Below the pieces are notes generated by a model that ran no database searches, was not told the origin of the DNA, and saw only the letters and a program-made list of their open reading frames with translations. A stretch of 9,957 nucleotides of DNA from Thioalkalivibrio sp. (GTDB taxonomy: Bacteria; Pseudomonadota; Gammaproteobacteria; Ectothiorhodospirales; Ectothiorhodospiraceae), in assembly GCA_018224485.1 (NCBI GenBank), contig JAGTVE010000297.1, positions 1 to 9,957 on the forward strand, read 5' to 3'. This document shows positions 1 through 7,490 of this stretch, in pieces (positions within the stretch are counted from its first letter, which is position 1; each line of letters opens with the position of its first letter). Both the position numbers and the translations under genes were made by a program.

Positions 1-1
1 C

Positions 2-103
2 CTTCTGCAGCGTCAGGGCCGGTTGCGCCAGGAACTCGAAGAGGCCGAGGCCGCCTGGATGGAGGCGCTGGAGGCCCTGGAAGGCGCGACTGCCCGAACG
101 TGA
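2..103 (+). CDS. C-terminal end of a probable ABC-F family ATPase (YheS-like), 5' truncated
   Basis: The window opens inside a plus-strand reading frame of 33 codons ending in TGA at 101-103. The visible peptide is a charged amphipathic helix rich in Glu, Ala, Leu and Arg, with a core reading EEAEAAWMEALEALE. This resembles, from memory, the extreme C-terminus of E. coli YheS, where a Glu-rich helix with a Trp-Leu/Met-Glu-Ala core ends the protein. ABC-F proteins are cytoplasmic twin-ATPase proteins that act on the ribosome rather than in transport. No nucleotide-binding motif lies inside the window, so the assignment rests on this short tail alone. A coiled-coil end of some unrelated protein is the main alternative. 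The gene converges on mtfA. Confidence 0.5.
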   Translation, partial: LLQRQGRLRQELEEAEAAWMEALEALEGATART

Positions 104-207
104 CGGAGCCGTTCGCCGTCACCGCGGAACACGTTGATACGTGCCACGGGATGCTGCGGCCGGCTCGGAGCGAACGGTATCCGGTCAGAAATAAGGTCGC
201 GCACTCT

Positions 208-233
208 CCCCTCTCCCGCTTGCGGGAGAGGGG
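208..233. repeat. REP-like palindrome, copy 1 (possible bidirectional terminator)
   Basis: This is a perfect 12-bp inverted repeat: arms cccctctcccgc (208-219) and gcgggagagggg (222-233) around a TT centre. It is followed by a G-rich tail ending in ggggtgagggc. The same core recurs at 2964-2987 and, inverted and degenerate, at 273-292. Repetitive extragenic palindromes of this kind are common between genes in proteobacteria. The stem could stop or stabilise transcripts from both converging genes, but no T tract follows, so it is not a classical intrinsic terminator. Confidence 0.75.
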
Positions 234-261
234 CCGGGGGTGAGGGCCCGACGCCACACCC

Positions 262-296
262 CCTCCCCAACGCTCTCCCGCAAGCGGGGGAGGGGG
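262..296 (-). repeat. REP-like palindrome, copy 2, inverted relative to copy 1
   Basis: Arms 273-281 and 284-292 pair over nine positions with one G-T wobble around an AA centre. Read on the minus strand the core matches the ctcccgcttgcgggag centre of copy 1. Copies 1 and 2 thus form a head-to-head pair about 30 bases apart, as REP elements often do. Larger folds joining the two copies are possible in RNA. Confidence 0.65.
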
Positions 297-365
297 ATCC
301 TCATCGTCGGGGTGTGGCCGCGCGCCATGGGAATTGGCCCGTCGTCCATCGGACGAACGGGACGC

Positions 366-1166
366 TCAGTCCCTGGCCCACGACAGCCGGGTCGGGATCT
401 CGTCGGCCCAGCGGTGCGGTTCCAGGCCGAAATACAGACCGAGCAGCCGATAGATCGCAGGGCATTCCGCTTGCAGGTGGGCGGGTGAAAAGAAGAAGTA
501 CTCGGTGACCACCGCAAGGAACTCGGCCGGATCGGTAGCGGCATAGGGGTCGATCACCGGTTCGTCGCCCCGGTCGATCTCCTCCTGGAGTCGCCGGTAG
601 GCGGCACTGAAGGCGTCGGTCCATTCGGCCGGCGGCAGTGTCCCTGGCAGCGGTGGAAAGCCGTTCACGTCACCGTTGCCCGCGTCAAGCGTGTGGGTCA
701 TCTCGTGCACGATCACCGCGCCGTCCTCTGCAATATCGCTCCAGGACAGCACGACCGGGCCGCGTTCCCAGGCCTCGCCCGCCTGCGGGACCACCGCCTG
801 GTGATGCACGCCGGCCTCGTCGACCCATTCCTGCTCGGGTGCGAAGGTGTCCGGGTAGACGATTACCGTCTGCCAGTTGCGGTAGGCGTCGATGCCGATA
901 TGCAGGATGGGCAGGCAGGCATAGGCCGCGATCAGATGCCGCTGCCACGGGTCGAGCCGCATGCCGATGCCCTTGAAGGTCTTGCGGCCCAGGAATTCGC
1001 CGACCCGCTCCCGCAGTGCGTCCATCTCCGCAGGCGACAGCAGGTCCATGAAGGCCACGTCCAGGCGCAGTCGCCGCCATTCGCTGTCGTCCAGCGGGGC
1101 AGTGGCGGGTGCGGGCAGCAACCGCTCTCCAAGTCCCCGGACCAGGTTGTTCAGATCGCGAAGCAT
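366..1166 (-). CDS. mtfA: MtfA-like zinc-dependent peptidase (M90 family)
   Basis: This encodes a 266-residue cytoplasmic zinc metallopeptidase, close to the 265 residues of E. coli MtfA. The gluzincin motif HEMTH is at residues 154-158 (His154 and His158 as zinc ligands, Glu155 as general base). It is followed by LDAGNGDVNGFP, which matches the family pattern HExxHxLD...DGxP. A second conserved block, PAEFLAVVTEYFF near residues 213-225, should supply the third, acidic ligand. E. coli MtfA binds the repressor Mlc and so affects ptsG; that role need not apply here. The ATG at 1164-1166 is chosen because it gives the family's usual N-terminus. A GGTGAGG run (1169-1175) lies just upstream, closer than usual for a ribosome site. 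A TTG at 1244 would add 26 unconserved residues and overlap the gshA leader. The gene is transcribed divergently from gshA. Confidence 0.9.
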   Translation of the reverse strand: MLRDLNNLVRGLGERLLPAPATAPLDDSEWRRLRLDVAFMDLLSPAEMDALRERVGEFLGRKTFKGIGMRLDPWQRHLIAAYACLPILHIGIDAYRNWQTVIVYPDTFAPEQEWVDEAGVHHQAVVPQAGEAWERGPVVLSWSDIAEDGAVIVHEMTHTLDAGNGDVNGFPPLPGTLPPAEWTDAFSAAYRRLQEEIDRGDEPVIDPYAATDPAEFLAVVTEYFFFSPAHLQAECPAIYRLLGLYFGLEPHRWADEIPTRLSWARD

Positions 1167-1184
1167 TACCTCACCGAGCGCAAA

Positions 1185-1213
1185 GTGACCGGGACCGGTC
1201 GTTGCGGTATGTT
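1185..1213 (+). promoter_or_regulatory. Candidate gshA promoter
   Basis: GTGACC (1185-1190) and TATGTT (1208-1213) are separated by 17 bases, and each matches the sigma-70 consensus at four of six positions. The spacing and the distance to the gshA ribosome site (1236-1240) are right for a promoter. Matches this weak are frequent by chance, so this is a candidate only. Confidence 0.3.
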
Positions 1214-1218
1214 CCGCA
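1187..1218. promoter_or_regulatory. Two adjacent dyads in the mtfA-gshA divergent region
   Basis: The first dyad is gaccgg-GA-ccggtc (1187-1200), a perfect 6-bp inverted repeat. The second is tgcgg-TATGTT-ccgca (1203-1218), a perfect 5-bp inverted repeat. They fall in the spacer and over the -10 element of the candidate gshA promoter, where an operator would act. No regulator gene is nearby, and short GC-rich dyads are common in such DNA. Confidence 0.25.
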
Positions 1219-1246
1219 GCTTTCCCGCCGGCGTAAAGGATCAAGC

Positions 1247-2857
1247 GTGACCCGTCCGGAAAGCAATCTGCAGCATCTCGTGCACGAACTTGGTGAACGC
1301 CTGCCCCCGCAGGTGCTGCGGGGCCGCATCGGCCTGGAGAAGGAGACCCTGCGCGTGCAGGCGGCCGGCTCCATTGCCCAGACGCCGCACCCGGCGGCGC
1401 TGGGCTCCGCGCTGACCCATCCCTACATCACCACCGACTATTCCGAGTCGCTGCTGGAACTGGTGACACCGCCCTTCGACGACGTGCGCGAGACGCTGGG
1501 ATTCCTCCAGGACCTGCAGGCCTTTGCCGCGGCCCGGCTGGGCGAAGAGCTGCTCTGGGCGACCAGCATGCCCTGCGTGGTCAACGGCGAGGAGTCGATT
1601 CCGGTGGCGCAGTACGGGCACTCCAACGCCGGCCGCATGAAGACCGTCTACCGCGTTGGCCTCGGGCACCGCTACGGGCGCCTGATGCAGGTGATTGCCG
1701 GTGTGCACTTCAACTACTCCCCGCAGCCCTCGCTGTGGCCGGTACTGGCCGAGCTGCAGGGCGAGTCCGACACCCGGGCGTACCGGGACCGGCTGATGAT
1801 GGGCATGGTCCGCAACCTGCTGCGCTTCGGCTGGATGGTGCCCTACCTCTTCGGGGCCTCGCCCGCGGTCTGTAACTCCTTCGTCGACGGGCGCGGGGCA
1901 AGGCTCGAGGACTTCGACGACGACAGCAGCTACCTGCCGTTCGCGACCAGCCTGCGCATGGGCGACATCGGCTACACCAACCGCAAGGAGGCGGATACCG
2001 GGATCAAGGCCAACTACAACTCGCTGGACGACTACGTGGAGAGCCTGCGCTGCGCGATCACCACCGAGAGCTCCGAGTGGGCGCGCCTGGGCGTGAAGGT
2101 GAACGGCGAGTACCGACAGCTGAATGCGAACATCCTTCAGATCGAGAACGAGTACTACAGTACGGTGCGGCCGAAGCAGCCGCTGGAGCGCTTCGAAAAG
2201 CCCACCGAGGCGCTGGAATCGCGGGGCGTGGCCTACGTCGAACTGCGTTCGGTGGACGTGAACGCCCAGCACCCGCTCGGGGTCGACGAGAGCCAGCTGC
2301 GGTTCCTGGAGACGCTCTGTCTCGCCGCACTGCTGCTGCCGAGCGCACCACTGTCCGCGACTGCAATCGCGGACATCGATGCCAACCTGCTGGAGGTCGC
2401 CCACCGGGGACGCGAGCCGGGCCTCACGCTGCGCTGCGAACGGGGCGAGGTGCCGCTGCCGGAGATGGCCCGCGAGATCCTCACGCTGATGCGGCCCGTG
2501 GCCGCGGTGCTGGACCAGGGGCTGCCCGGGGATCCGTATCGCCGCTCGCTGAGCGAGCAATGGGGCAAGGTCGAGCAGCCGGCGCTGACCCCGTCGGCGC
2601 GCATGCTGGAGGATATGATGGCGCGGGAGGAGGGCTTCTACCGCTACGCCCGGCGGCTGTCCGAGCAGCACCGCGAGACCTTTCGCAGCAACTGCCCGCT
2701 GCCGCGCGAGGCCGAGCTGGTGGAACTGGCGCAGCACTCGCTGACGGAACAGGCGGCGATGGAGGCCAGCGACCGCTACGATTTCGACAGCTTCCTGCAG
2801 CGGTATTTCGAAGGGAGCCTGGTCGGGATATCCGGGGCACGCACCTTCATACGGTGA
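1247..2857 (+). CDS. gshA: Glutamate-cysteine ligase (gamma-glutamylcysteine synthetase)
   Basis: This cytoplasmic enzyme makes gamma-glutamylcysteine from glutamate, cysteine and ATP, the first and committed step of glutathione synthesis. The predicted 536-residue protein is close to the 518 of E. coli GshA and has its landmarks in order: GLEKETLRV (29-37), where acidic residues bind metal-ATP in this family; YITTDYSESLLELVTPP; YGHSNAGRMKTVYRVGL; GVHFNYS; GYTNRKEADTGI; and NILQIENEYYSTVRPKQP followed by YVELRSVDVN. This is the gammaproteobacterial class, not the plant/alphaproteobacterial one. The GTG at 1247 is preceded by AAGGA (1236-1240) at six bases, and the N-terminus MTRPESNLQHLVHELGERL fits the family. 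The frame is open further upstream, but that part overlaps the mtfA 5' end. gshB, for the second step, is not in the window. Confidence 0.96.
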   Translation: MTRPESNLQHLVHELGERLPPQVLRGRIGLEKETLRVQAAGSIAQTPHPAALGSALTHPYITTDYSESLLELVTPPFDDVRETLGFLQDLQAFAAARLGEELLWATSMPCVVNGEESIPVAQYGHSNAGRMKTVYRVGLGHRYGRLMQVIAGVHFNYSPQPSLWPVLAELQGESDTRAYRDRLMMGMVRNLLRFGWMVPYLFGASPAVCNSFVDGRGARLEDFDDDSSYLPFATSLRMGDIGYTNRKEADTGIKANYNSLDDYVESLRCAITTESSEWARLGVKVNGEYRQLNANILQIENEYYSTVRPKQPLERFEKPTEALESRGVAYVELRSVDVNAQHPLGVDESQLRFLETLCLAALLLPSAPLSATAIADIDANLLEVAHRGREPGLTLRCERGEVPLPEMAREILTLMRPVAAVLDQGLPGDPYRRSLSEQWGKVEQPALTPSARMLEDMMAREEGFYRYARRLSEQHRETFRSNCPLPREAELVELAQHSLTEQAAMEASDRYDFDSFLQRYFEGSLVGISGARTFIR

Positions 2858-2862
2858 GGCCC

Positions 2863-2945
2863 CCTCCCCAACCATTATTACGAGCATCCTGCCCTCCGCC
2901 CCGCCTGCGGCGGTCAGAGTCGCTCCCGGCCGATTGGTCCCCGCA
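2863..2945 (+). repeat. Dispersed composite repeat, copy A
   Basis: This copy matches the minus strand of 7484-7574 along its length by hand alignment. Shared exact blocks include gcatcctgccctccgcc and gagtcgctcccggc, plus the ends ccccaacc and gtccccgca. Copy A lacks eight bases present in copy B, which removes one of two small hairpins. It begins six bases after the gshA stop codon and is followed directly by a REP-like palindrome. No open reading frame or transposase is associated, so it looks like a non-autonomous intergenic repeat. Confidence 0.8.
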
Positions 2946-2963
2946 ACCGGGAATAGACTTCTC

Positions 2964-3014
2964 CCCTCTCCCGCTTGCGGGAGAGGGCCCGGGGTGAGGG
3001 CCGGGGGTGAGGGC
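2964..3014 (+). repeat. REP-like palindrome, copy 3, with duplicated tail
   Basis: A perfect 11-bp stem (2964-2974 with 2977-2987, TT centre) has the same core as copy 1. It is followed by the G-rich tail occurring twice in tandem: cggggtgagggc (2990-3001) and cgggggtgagggc (3002-3014). Copy 1 has a single tail, so the tail was duplicated here. The hairpin may end the gshA transcript; no T tract is present. Confidence 0.75.
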
Positions 3015-3118
3015 CGGACGGGAATCTCACCCGATCGTATTTGGAATTAAACGGCCCTTCCACGGTCCCTGACATCGTGGAGGGGTGCCGCCCATCCGGG
3101 TGGATGTCTGCACCGAAC

Positions 3119-3141
3119 CATGGACCCGCCCGGGTCCCATG
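3119..3141 (+). other. Hairpin in the leader of the efflux operon
   Basis: ggacccg (3122-3128) and cgggtcc (3131-3137) form a perfect 7-bp inverted repeat with a CC centre. The stem extends three more pairs on the outside past one bulged C at 3138. It lies about 90 bases before the adaptor start. Two weaker dyads precede it (ccacg 3060-3064 with cgtgg 3076-3080; catcc 3093-3097 with ggatg 3102-3106). I do not recognise a known riboswitch. It may be an operator, a leader structure or chance. Confidence 0.3.
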
Positions 3142-3228
3142 CAGCCACGGCGCCATGCCGGAACTCGGAGAATCGAAGACCGTGTCACGAAACCTGCCCT
3201 GGCGCACGCCCGTCCCCCGGGGTGCAGC

Positions 3229-4302
3229 GTGCTGAGAGCGATCACCGCGCTGCTCGTCCTGGCCATCCTCGCCGGTGGCGGCCTGTGGTTATGGTCGGCG
3301 CAGGAGCAGGGCAGTGGCAATGCGAGTCCCGCCGCCGGCGCCGCGGGCGAGCGGCGAATCCCGGTGCGGGTGGCGGTGGTCGAGTCGCGCCGCTTCGAGA
3401 CGGTGCTGGAGTCCCTGGGCACCACGCAGGCCAACGAATCCGTGACCCTGACCGCGACCGTCACCGCGAACGTCGCGGAGATCGCCTTTGACGACGGGGA
3501 CGAGGTCGAGGCGGGCCAGGTCCTGGTGCGTCTGGCCTCCGCGGAAGAGCTGGCTGACCGGCGCGAGGCCGAGGTGGCGCTGTTGGAGCAACGCCGGGAA
3601 CTGGACCGTATCCGCGGTCTGGCCGCAGATGGCATCGTGCCTCAGCAGCAGGTGGACCGGCAGCGCTCCCGGGTCGAAGAGGCGGAGGCGCGGCTGGCGG
3701 CGGTGGCCGCGCGGCTGTCCGACCGCGTGATCCGGGCGCCGTTCTCCGGGGTCCTCGGGCTGCGCCGGGTCAGTACCGGCACGCTGGTGACGCCGGGCAC
3801 CGCCATTGCGACGCTGGACGACATCTCGGTGATCAAGGTGGACTTCACCCTGTCCGAGCGCTTCCTGGGTGCGGTGCGGCAGGGCATGCCGATCGAGGCC
3901 CGCAGCGTGGCATTCCGCGACCGCGTCTTCGAGGGCAAGGTCACCGCCGTCAGCACCCGTGTGGACATCGCCACCCGGACGGTCACCGTGCGCGCTGAGA
4001 TCGACAATGCGGAGAAGGAACTGCGCCCCGGCATGCTGCTGACCACACGGCTGCCGCTGGATCCGGCAGAGCGCCTGGCAGTCCCCGAAGGCTCGGTGGT
4101 GGCCCGGGCGGACCAGCACTTCGCGTTTGTGCTGGCCGACGACGACACCGTGATGCGGCGGCAGATCACGATCGGCCGCCGCCAGCCCGGCCTGGTCGAG
4201 GTGCTCGACGGCCTCGCCGAGGGCGACCGCGTCGTCAACGACGGCATCCTGCGGGTGCGCGAGGGCACGCGGGTCGATGTCCTCGACGGAGACGCCGCAT
4301 GA
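3229..4302 (+). CDS. RND efflux periplasmic adaptor (membrane fusion protein, AcrA/MexA type)
   Basis: This is the adaptor of a tripartite pump, linking the inner-membrane permease to an outer-membrane channel through the periplasm. The predicted 357-residue protein has an N-terminal hydrophobic anchor (about residues 5-21, no lipobox Cys) and a first lipoyl half with DDGDEVEAGQVLVRL (about 88-103). A short helical hairpin follows (about 105-165), then the second lipoyl half VIRAPFSGVLGLRRVSTGTLVTPG, a beta-barrel region, and a C-terminal membrane-proximal domain ending GDRVVNDGILRVREGTRV. The GTG at 3229 is chosen because it puts the anchor at the N-terminus as in the family, with a G-rich stretch (3219-3224) as possible ribosome site. 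An in-frame ATG at 3139 would add 30 Arg/Pro-rich residues and has no visible ribosome site, so the start is less certain than the gene. The stop overlaps the permease start (ATGA). Substrate is not predictable from sequence alone. Confidence 0.92.
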   Translation: MLRAITALLVLAILAGGGLWLWSAQEQGSGNASPAAGAAGERRIPVRVAVVESRRFETVLESLGTTQANESVTLTATVTANVAEIAFDDGDEVEAGQVLVRLASAEELADRREAEVALLEQRRELDRIRGLAADGIVPQQQVDRQRSRVEEAEARLAAVAARLSDRVIRAPFSGVLGLRRVSTGTLVTPGTAIATLDDISVIKVDFTLSERFLGAVRQGMPIEARSVAFRDRVFEGKVTAVSTRVDIATRTVTVRAEIDNAEKELRPGMLLTTRLPLDPAERLAVPEGSVVARADQHFAFVLADDDTVMRRQITIGRRQPGLVEVLDGLAEGDRVVNDGILRVREGTRVDVLDGDAA

Positions 4303-7300
4303 TCATCTCCGATATCGCCAACCGTCGGCCGGTACTTGCGGTCGTCTTCAATCTGCTGCTGGTCACCTTCGGACTGATCGCCTACCAGCAGCTGCCGCTG
4401 CGGGAATACCCGGACATCGATGCGCCGGTGATCACGGTCTCGACCAACTATCCCGGCGCCAGTGCAGAGATCATCGAGCGCGAGGTCACCCAGCGGCTGG
4501 AGGACCGGATCGCCGGCATCGAGGGCATCCGCTACATCCAGTCGAGCAGCCGGGACGGCCGCTCGTCCATCACCATCGAGTTCAACCTGAACCGGGACAT
4601 CGACGCGGCTGCGAATGATATCCGCGAGGCAGTCTCCCGCGTGCTGCGGTCCCTTCCGGACGAGGTGGACCCCCCGCAGGTGACCAAGGCCGATGCCGAC
4701 GCCCGGCCGGTTCTTTGGCTGAACCTCTCGAGCACCCGGATGGACGGGCTCGAACTCGCCGACTACGCGCGCCGGCACCTGATCGACCGGATCTCGGTGG
4801 TGGACGGCGTTGCGCTGATCCGCCTGGGCGGGGAGCGCAACTACGCGATGCGCATCTGGGTCGATCGCGAGGCACTGGCCGCCCGTGGCCTGACCGTCGC
4901 CGACATCGAGGACGCACTGCGCAGCGAGAACGTGGAGCTGCCGGCGGGCCGGGTGGACTCGGTGGACCGGGAGTTCAGGGTGCGCGTGGACCGCATGTAC
5001 CGCAGCGCGGAGGACTTCGCGAGCCTGGTCGTCAAGCGCGCGGACAACCAGCACCTGGTGCGGTTGGGCGAAGTCGCCGAGGTGACGCTGGGCTCGGACT
5101 CGGAGCGTACCGAGTTCCGTGGCAACGGGGACGACATGGTCGGCCTTGGCATCATCCGCCAGGCCAACGCCAACGTGCTGGACGTCGCACAGGGCGTGAA
5201 GCAGGTGGCGGAGGGGCTGCAGGCGCAGTTGCCGGAGGGGACCTCGCTGGTGGTGACCTACGACTCCTCGGTATTCATCGAGGGCGCGATCCGGGAGGTC
5301 TTCATCACCCTGGCCATTGCCACCATCGCGGTGGTTCTGGTGATCTACCTGTTCCTGGGGAGCTGGCGTGCCACGCTGATTCCGGCGGTGACCGTGCCGG
5401 TCGCGATCACCGCCACCTTCATCGGGGTGGCCGCCCTCGGGTTCTCGGTGAACCTGCTGACACTGCTCGCGCTGGTGCTGGCGATCGGGCTGGTGGTGGA
5501 CGACGCGATCGTGATGCTGGAGAACATCCACCGGCGCATCGAGCGTGGCGAACCGGGACTGCTGGCCGCCTATCGCGGCGCCCGGCAGGTCGGTTTCGCG
5601 ATCGTGGCGACGACCTCCGTGGTGGTGGCCGTGTTCGTGCCGCTCGCCTTCCTCAGCGGTACGGTGGGCAAGCTCTTTACCGAGTTTGCGCTCGCGATCG
5701 CGATCGCGGTGGTCTTCTCGAGCCTCGTGGCCCTGACCCTGGCGCCGGTGCTCTCCGGACGGCTGATGCGCAAGGGGGACGACGACACCGGGGTCGCACG
5801 CGTGATCAGCCGAAGCTTCGGCGCGCTGGAACGCGGTTACGCGCGCTTGCTGGAGCGCAGCCTGCCGAAGGCCTGGGGCGTGGTTCCGCTGCTCGTGCTG
5901 AGCCTCGCCGGGGTGTGGTGGCTGGTGAACACCCTCCCCGAGGAGTTCGCCCCCCGCGAGGACCGTGGGGCCTTCTTCATCATGGTCAATGGCCCCGAGG
6001 GCGCCAGCTTCGAGTACATGAGCGAGCGGATGGCCGAGGTGGAGCGGCGGCTGCTGCCCCTGACCGAGGCGGGCGACGTGCGCCGCATCCTGGTGCGCAC
6101 GCCGCGCGGCTTCGGCGGTTCGGAGGCGGTGAACAATGGCTTCGTGATCGTGATCATGCACCACTGGGACGACCGGGAGCGGAGCGCCTGGCCGGTGATC
6201 GACGAGATCAACGCGTCGCTCGCGGAGATCCCGGGAATCACCGCGCGTGCGATCATGCGGCAGGGACTCTCCCAGGGGCGGATCGGGCCGCCCGTGCAGT
6301 TCGTGATCACCGGTCCCGACTACGATGACCTCGCGCAGTGGGGGGAGGACCTGCTGGCGCGCGCCGAGGAGATTCCGGGGCTCGCGCGCCTCGAACTCGA
6401 CTACAAGCCGACCCAGCCCCAGATCGCGGTGCGCATCGATCAGGATCGGGCGGCGGATCTCGGTGTGTCGCTCGCGACCGTGGGCCGGACCCTGGACGTG
6501 ATGCTGGGCGGCCGCAGCGTGACCAGCTTCATCAACCGCGGCGAGGAATACGACGTGATCGTCGAGGGCCGCTCCGATCAGCGGCGCACGCCCGGCGACA
6601 TCTCGAATCTCTACGTGCGCTCGGACCGCGGGGCGCTGATCCCGCTGTCCAGCCTGATCAGCTACGAGGAGGTGGCGGGCGCCGGGTCGCTCGAGCGCTA
6701 CAACCGCGCCCGCGCGGTGACGCTGACCGCCGCAGTAGAGGAGGGATACACGCTCGGGCAGGCGCTGGCCGATCTGGAGGCGGCCGCCAACGAGGTGCTG
6801 CCGGAGGAGGCGGGGATCGACTACAAGGGCGAGTCCCTGGAGATGCGGGAGGGGACACAGGAGATAGTGTTCATCTTCGTGCTGGCGCTGCTGGTGGTCT
6901 ACCTGGTGCTGGCGGCGCAGTTCGAGAGCTTCGTGCACCCGTTCGTGATCATGCTGACCGTCCCGCTCGCGATCGTCGGGGCGCTGCTGGGGCTCCATCT
7001 GACGGGACAGACGCTGAACATCTACAGTCAGATCGGCATGGTGATGCTGATCGGCCTCGCGGCCAAGAACGGCATCCTGATCGTCGAGTTCGCCAACCAG
7101 CTCCGCGATCACGGGCGGGAATTCAACCGCGCGGTGATCGAGGCCGCCAGCATGCGCCTGCGGCCGGTATTGATGACCGCACTGACCACGGTGGCGGGTT
7201 CGATTCCGTTGATCCTGGCCACCGGTCCGGGCTCCGAGACCCGTTTCGTGATCGGGGTCGCAATCTTCTCGGGCGTGCTGTTTGCGACGCTGTTCACGCT

Positions 7301-7454
7301 GTTCGTGATCCCGGCCGCCTACACCCTCCTCGCGCGGCGCACGCAGTCGCCGAAGGCCACCACGCGGCAAATCGAGGGGCTGAGTGACCGCATCGAGGAT
7401 GTCGACCGCGATCCGGAGATTGGCGACGGCGCCACCCAGGACAGGAGTTCATAG
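4299..7454 (+). CDS. RND efflux permease (AcrB/MexB-like, HAE-1 family)
   Basis: This is the proton-driven inner-membrane pump subunit, 1051 residues, the usual size for the family. TM1 is at about 13-32, followed by a periplasmic porter domain starting with NYPGAS. TM2-TM7 span about 333-549, then a second large periplasmic domain, then TM8-TM12 span about 857-1010. The proton-relay residues are present: Asp401-Asp402 in GLVVDDAIVMLEN (TM4) and Lys923 in GLAAKNGILIVEFANQ (TM10), which correspond to D407/D408/K940 of AcrB. This supports the multidrug (HAE) group over the heavy-metal (HME) group. The ATG overlaps the adaptor stop by four bases and has GGAG seven bases upstream, so the two are probably translationally coupled. 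No outer-membrane factor or TetR-type regulator lies in the window, so a shared TolC-like channel from elsewhere is inferred. The C-terminal tail of about 40 residues is hydrophilic and variable. Confidence 0.95.
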   Translation: MIISDIANRRPVLAVVFNLLLVTFGLIAYQQLPLREYPDIDAPVITVSTNYPGASAEIIEREVTQRLEDRIAGIEGIRYIQSSSRDGRSSITIEFNLNRDIDAAANDIREAVSRVLRSLPDEVDPPQVTKADADARPVLWLNLSSTRMDGLELADYARRHLIDRISVVDGVALIRLGGERNYAMRIWVDREALAARGLTVADIEDALRSENVELPAGRVDSVDREFRVRVDRMYRSAEDFASLVVKRADNQHLVRLGEVAEVTLGSDSERTEFRGNGDDMVGLGIIRQANANVLDVAQGVKQVAEGLQAQLPEGTSLVVTYDSSVFIEGAIREVFITLAIATIAVVLVIYLFLGSWRATLIPAVTVPVAITATFIGVAALGFSVNLLTLLALVLAIGLVVDDAIVMLENIHRRIERGEPGLLAAYRGARQVGFAIVATTSVVVAVFVPLAFLSGTVGKLFTEFALAIAIAVVFSSLVALTLAPVLSGRLMRKGDDDTGVARVISRSFGALERGYARLLERSLPKAWGVVPLLVLSLAGVWWLVNTLPEEFAPREDRGAFFIMVNGPEGASFEYMSERMAEVERRLLPLTEAGDVRRILVRTPRGFGGSEAVNNGFVIVIMHHWDDRERSAWPVIDEINASLAEIPGITARAIMRQGLSQGRIGPPVQFVITGPDYDDLAQWGEDLLARAEEIPGLARLELDYKPTQPQIAVRIDQDRAADLGVSLATVGRTLDVMLGGRSVTSFINRGEEYDVIVEGRSDQRRTPGDISNLYVRSDRGALIPLSSLISYEEVAGAGSLERYNRARAVTLTAAVEEGYTLGQALADLEAAANEVLPEEAGIDYKGESLEMREGTQEIVFIFVLALLVVYLVLAAQFESFVHPFVIMLTVPLAIVGALLGLHLTGQTLNIYSQIGMVMLIGLAAKNGILIVEFANQLRDHGREFNRAVIEAASMRLRPVLMTALTTVAGSIPLILATGPGSETRFVIGVAIFSGVLFATLFTLFVIPAAYTLLARRTQSPKATTRQIEGLSDRIEDVDRDPEIGDGATQDRSS

Positions 7455-7476
7455 GTAGCCGCAAGAGCACTCCCTC

Positions 7477-7490
7477 CCCCGCGTGCGGGG
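7477..7490. repeat. Short palindrome after the efflux operon (degenerate REP-like core)
   Basis: ccccgc (7477-7482) and gcgggg (7485-7490) pair perfectly around GT, 22 bases after the permease stop. With its flanks it resembles the core of the REP-like palindrome at 262-296. It overlaps the end of the dispersed repeat copy B. It could help end the efflux transcript, but it lacks a T tract. Confidence 0.45.

Larger units (their letters stand above)
104..365. other. Non-coding region between converging genes, carrying palindromic repeats
   Basis: There is no credible gene between the end of the ABC-F-like frame and the end of mtfA. Short frames crossing this stretch are low-complexity translations of the repeats in Arg, Pro and Gly. 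The region holds two copies of a palindromic repeat in opposite orientation (208-233 and 262-296). Outside them I see nothing specific. Being the 3' side of both neighbours, it is where transcription from both directions should end. Confidence 0.7.
2858..3228. other. Non-coding region between gshA and the efflux operon
   Basis: No gene is evident here. The first part is repeat DNA (2863-3014). The rest is the leader of the efflux operon, including a small AT-rich patch at 3036-3051 that is the likeliest place for a promoter, although I cannot pick a convincing -35/-10 pair. A frame in phase with the adaptor gene is open from 3085, but its translation before 3229 is Arg/Pro-rich with no similarity I recognise. 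Confidence 0.6.

Noticed and set aside
1241..2887. Minus-strand open frame of about 548 codons opposite gshA
   Set aside because: It is a shadow of the clearly conserved gshA frame, with low-complexity His/Gln/Arg composition and no recognisable motif.
3085..3228. N-terminal extension of the adaptor protein to 3085 or 3139
   Set aside because: The added residues are Arg/Pro-rich, would put a hydrophilic stretch before the membrane anchor, and have no visible ribosome site.
5694..5707. Overlapping GCGATCGC octamers, as in the cyanobacterial HIP1 element
   Set aside because: They lie within codons for alternating Ala and Ile in a transmembrane helix of the permease. I did not see the octamer enriched elsewhere, so codon use explains it.
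3642..7370. Very long minus-strand open frame (about 1240 codons) opposite the efflux genes
   Set aside because: It is antisense to two well-supported genes, has a His/Arg/Gln/Asp-rich composition typical of the shadow frame of GC-rich DNA, and shows no domain or motif I recognise.
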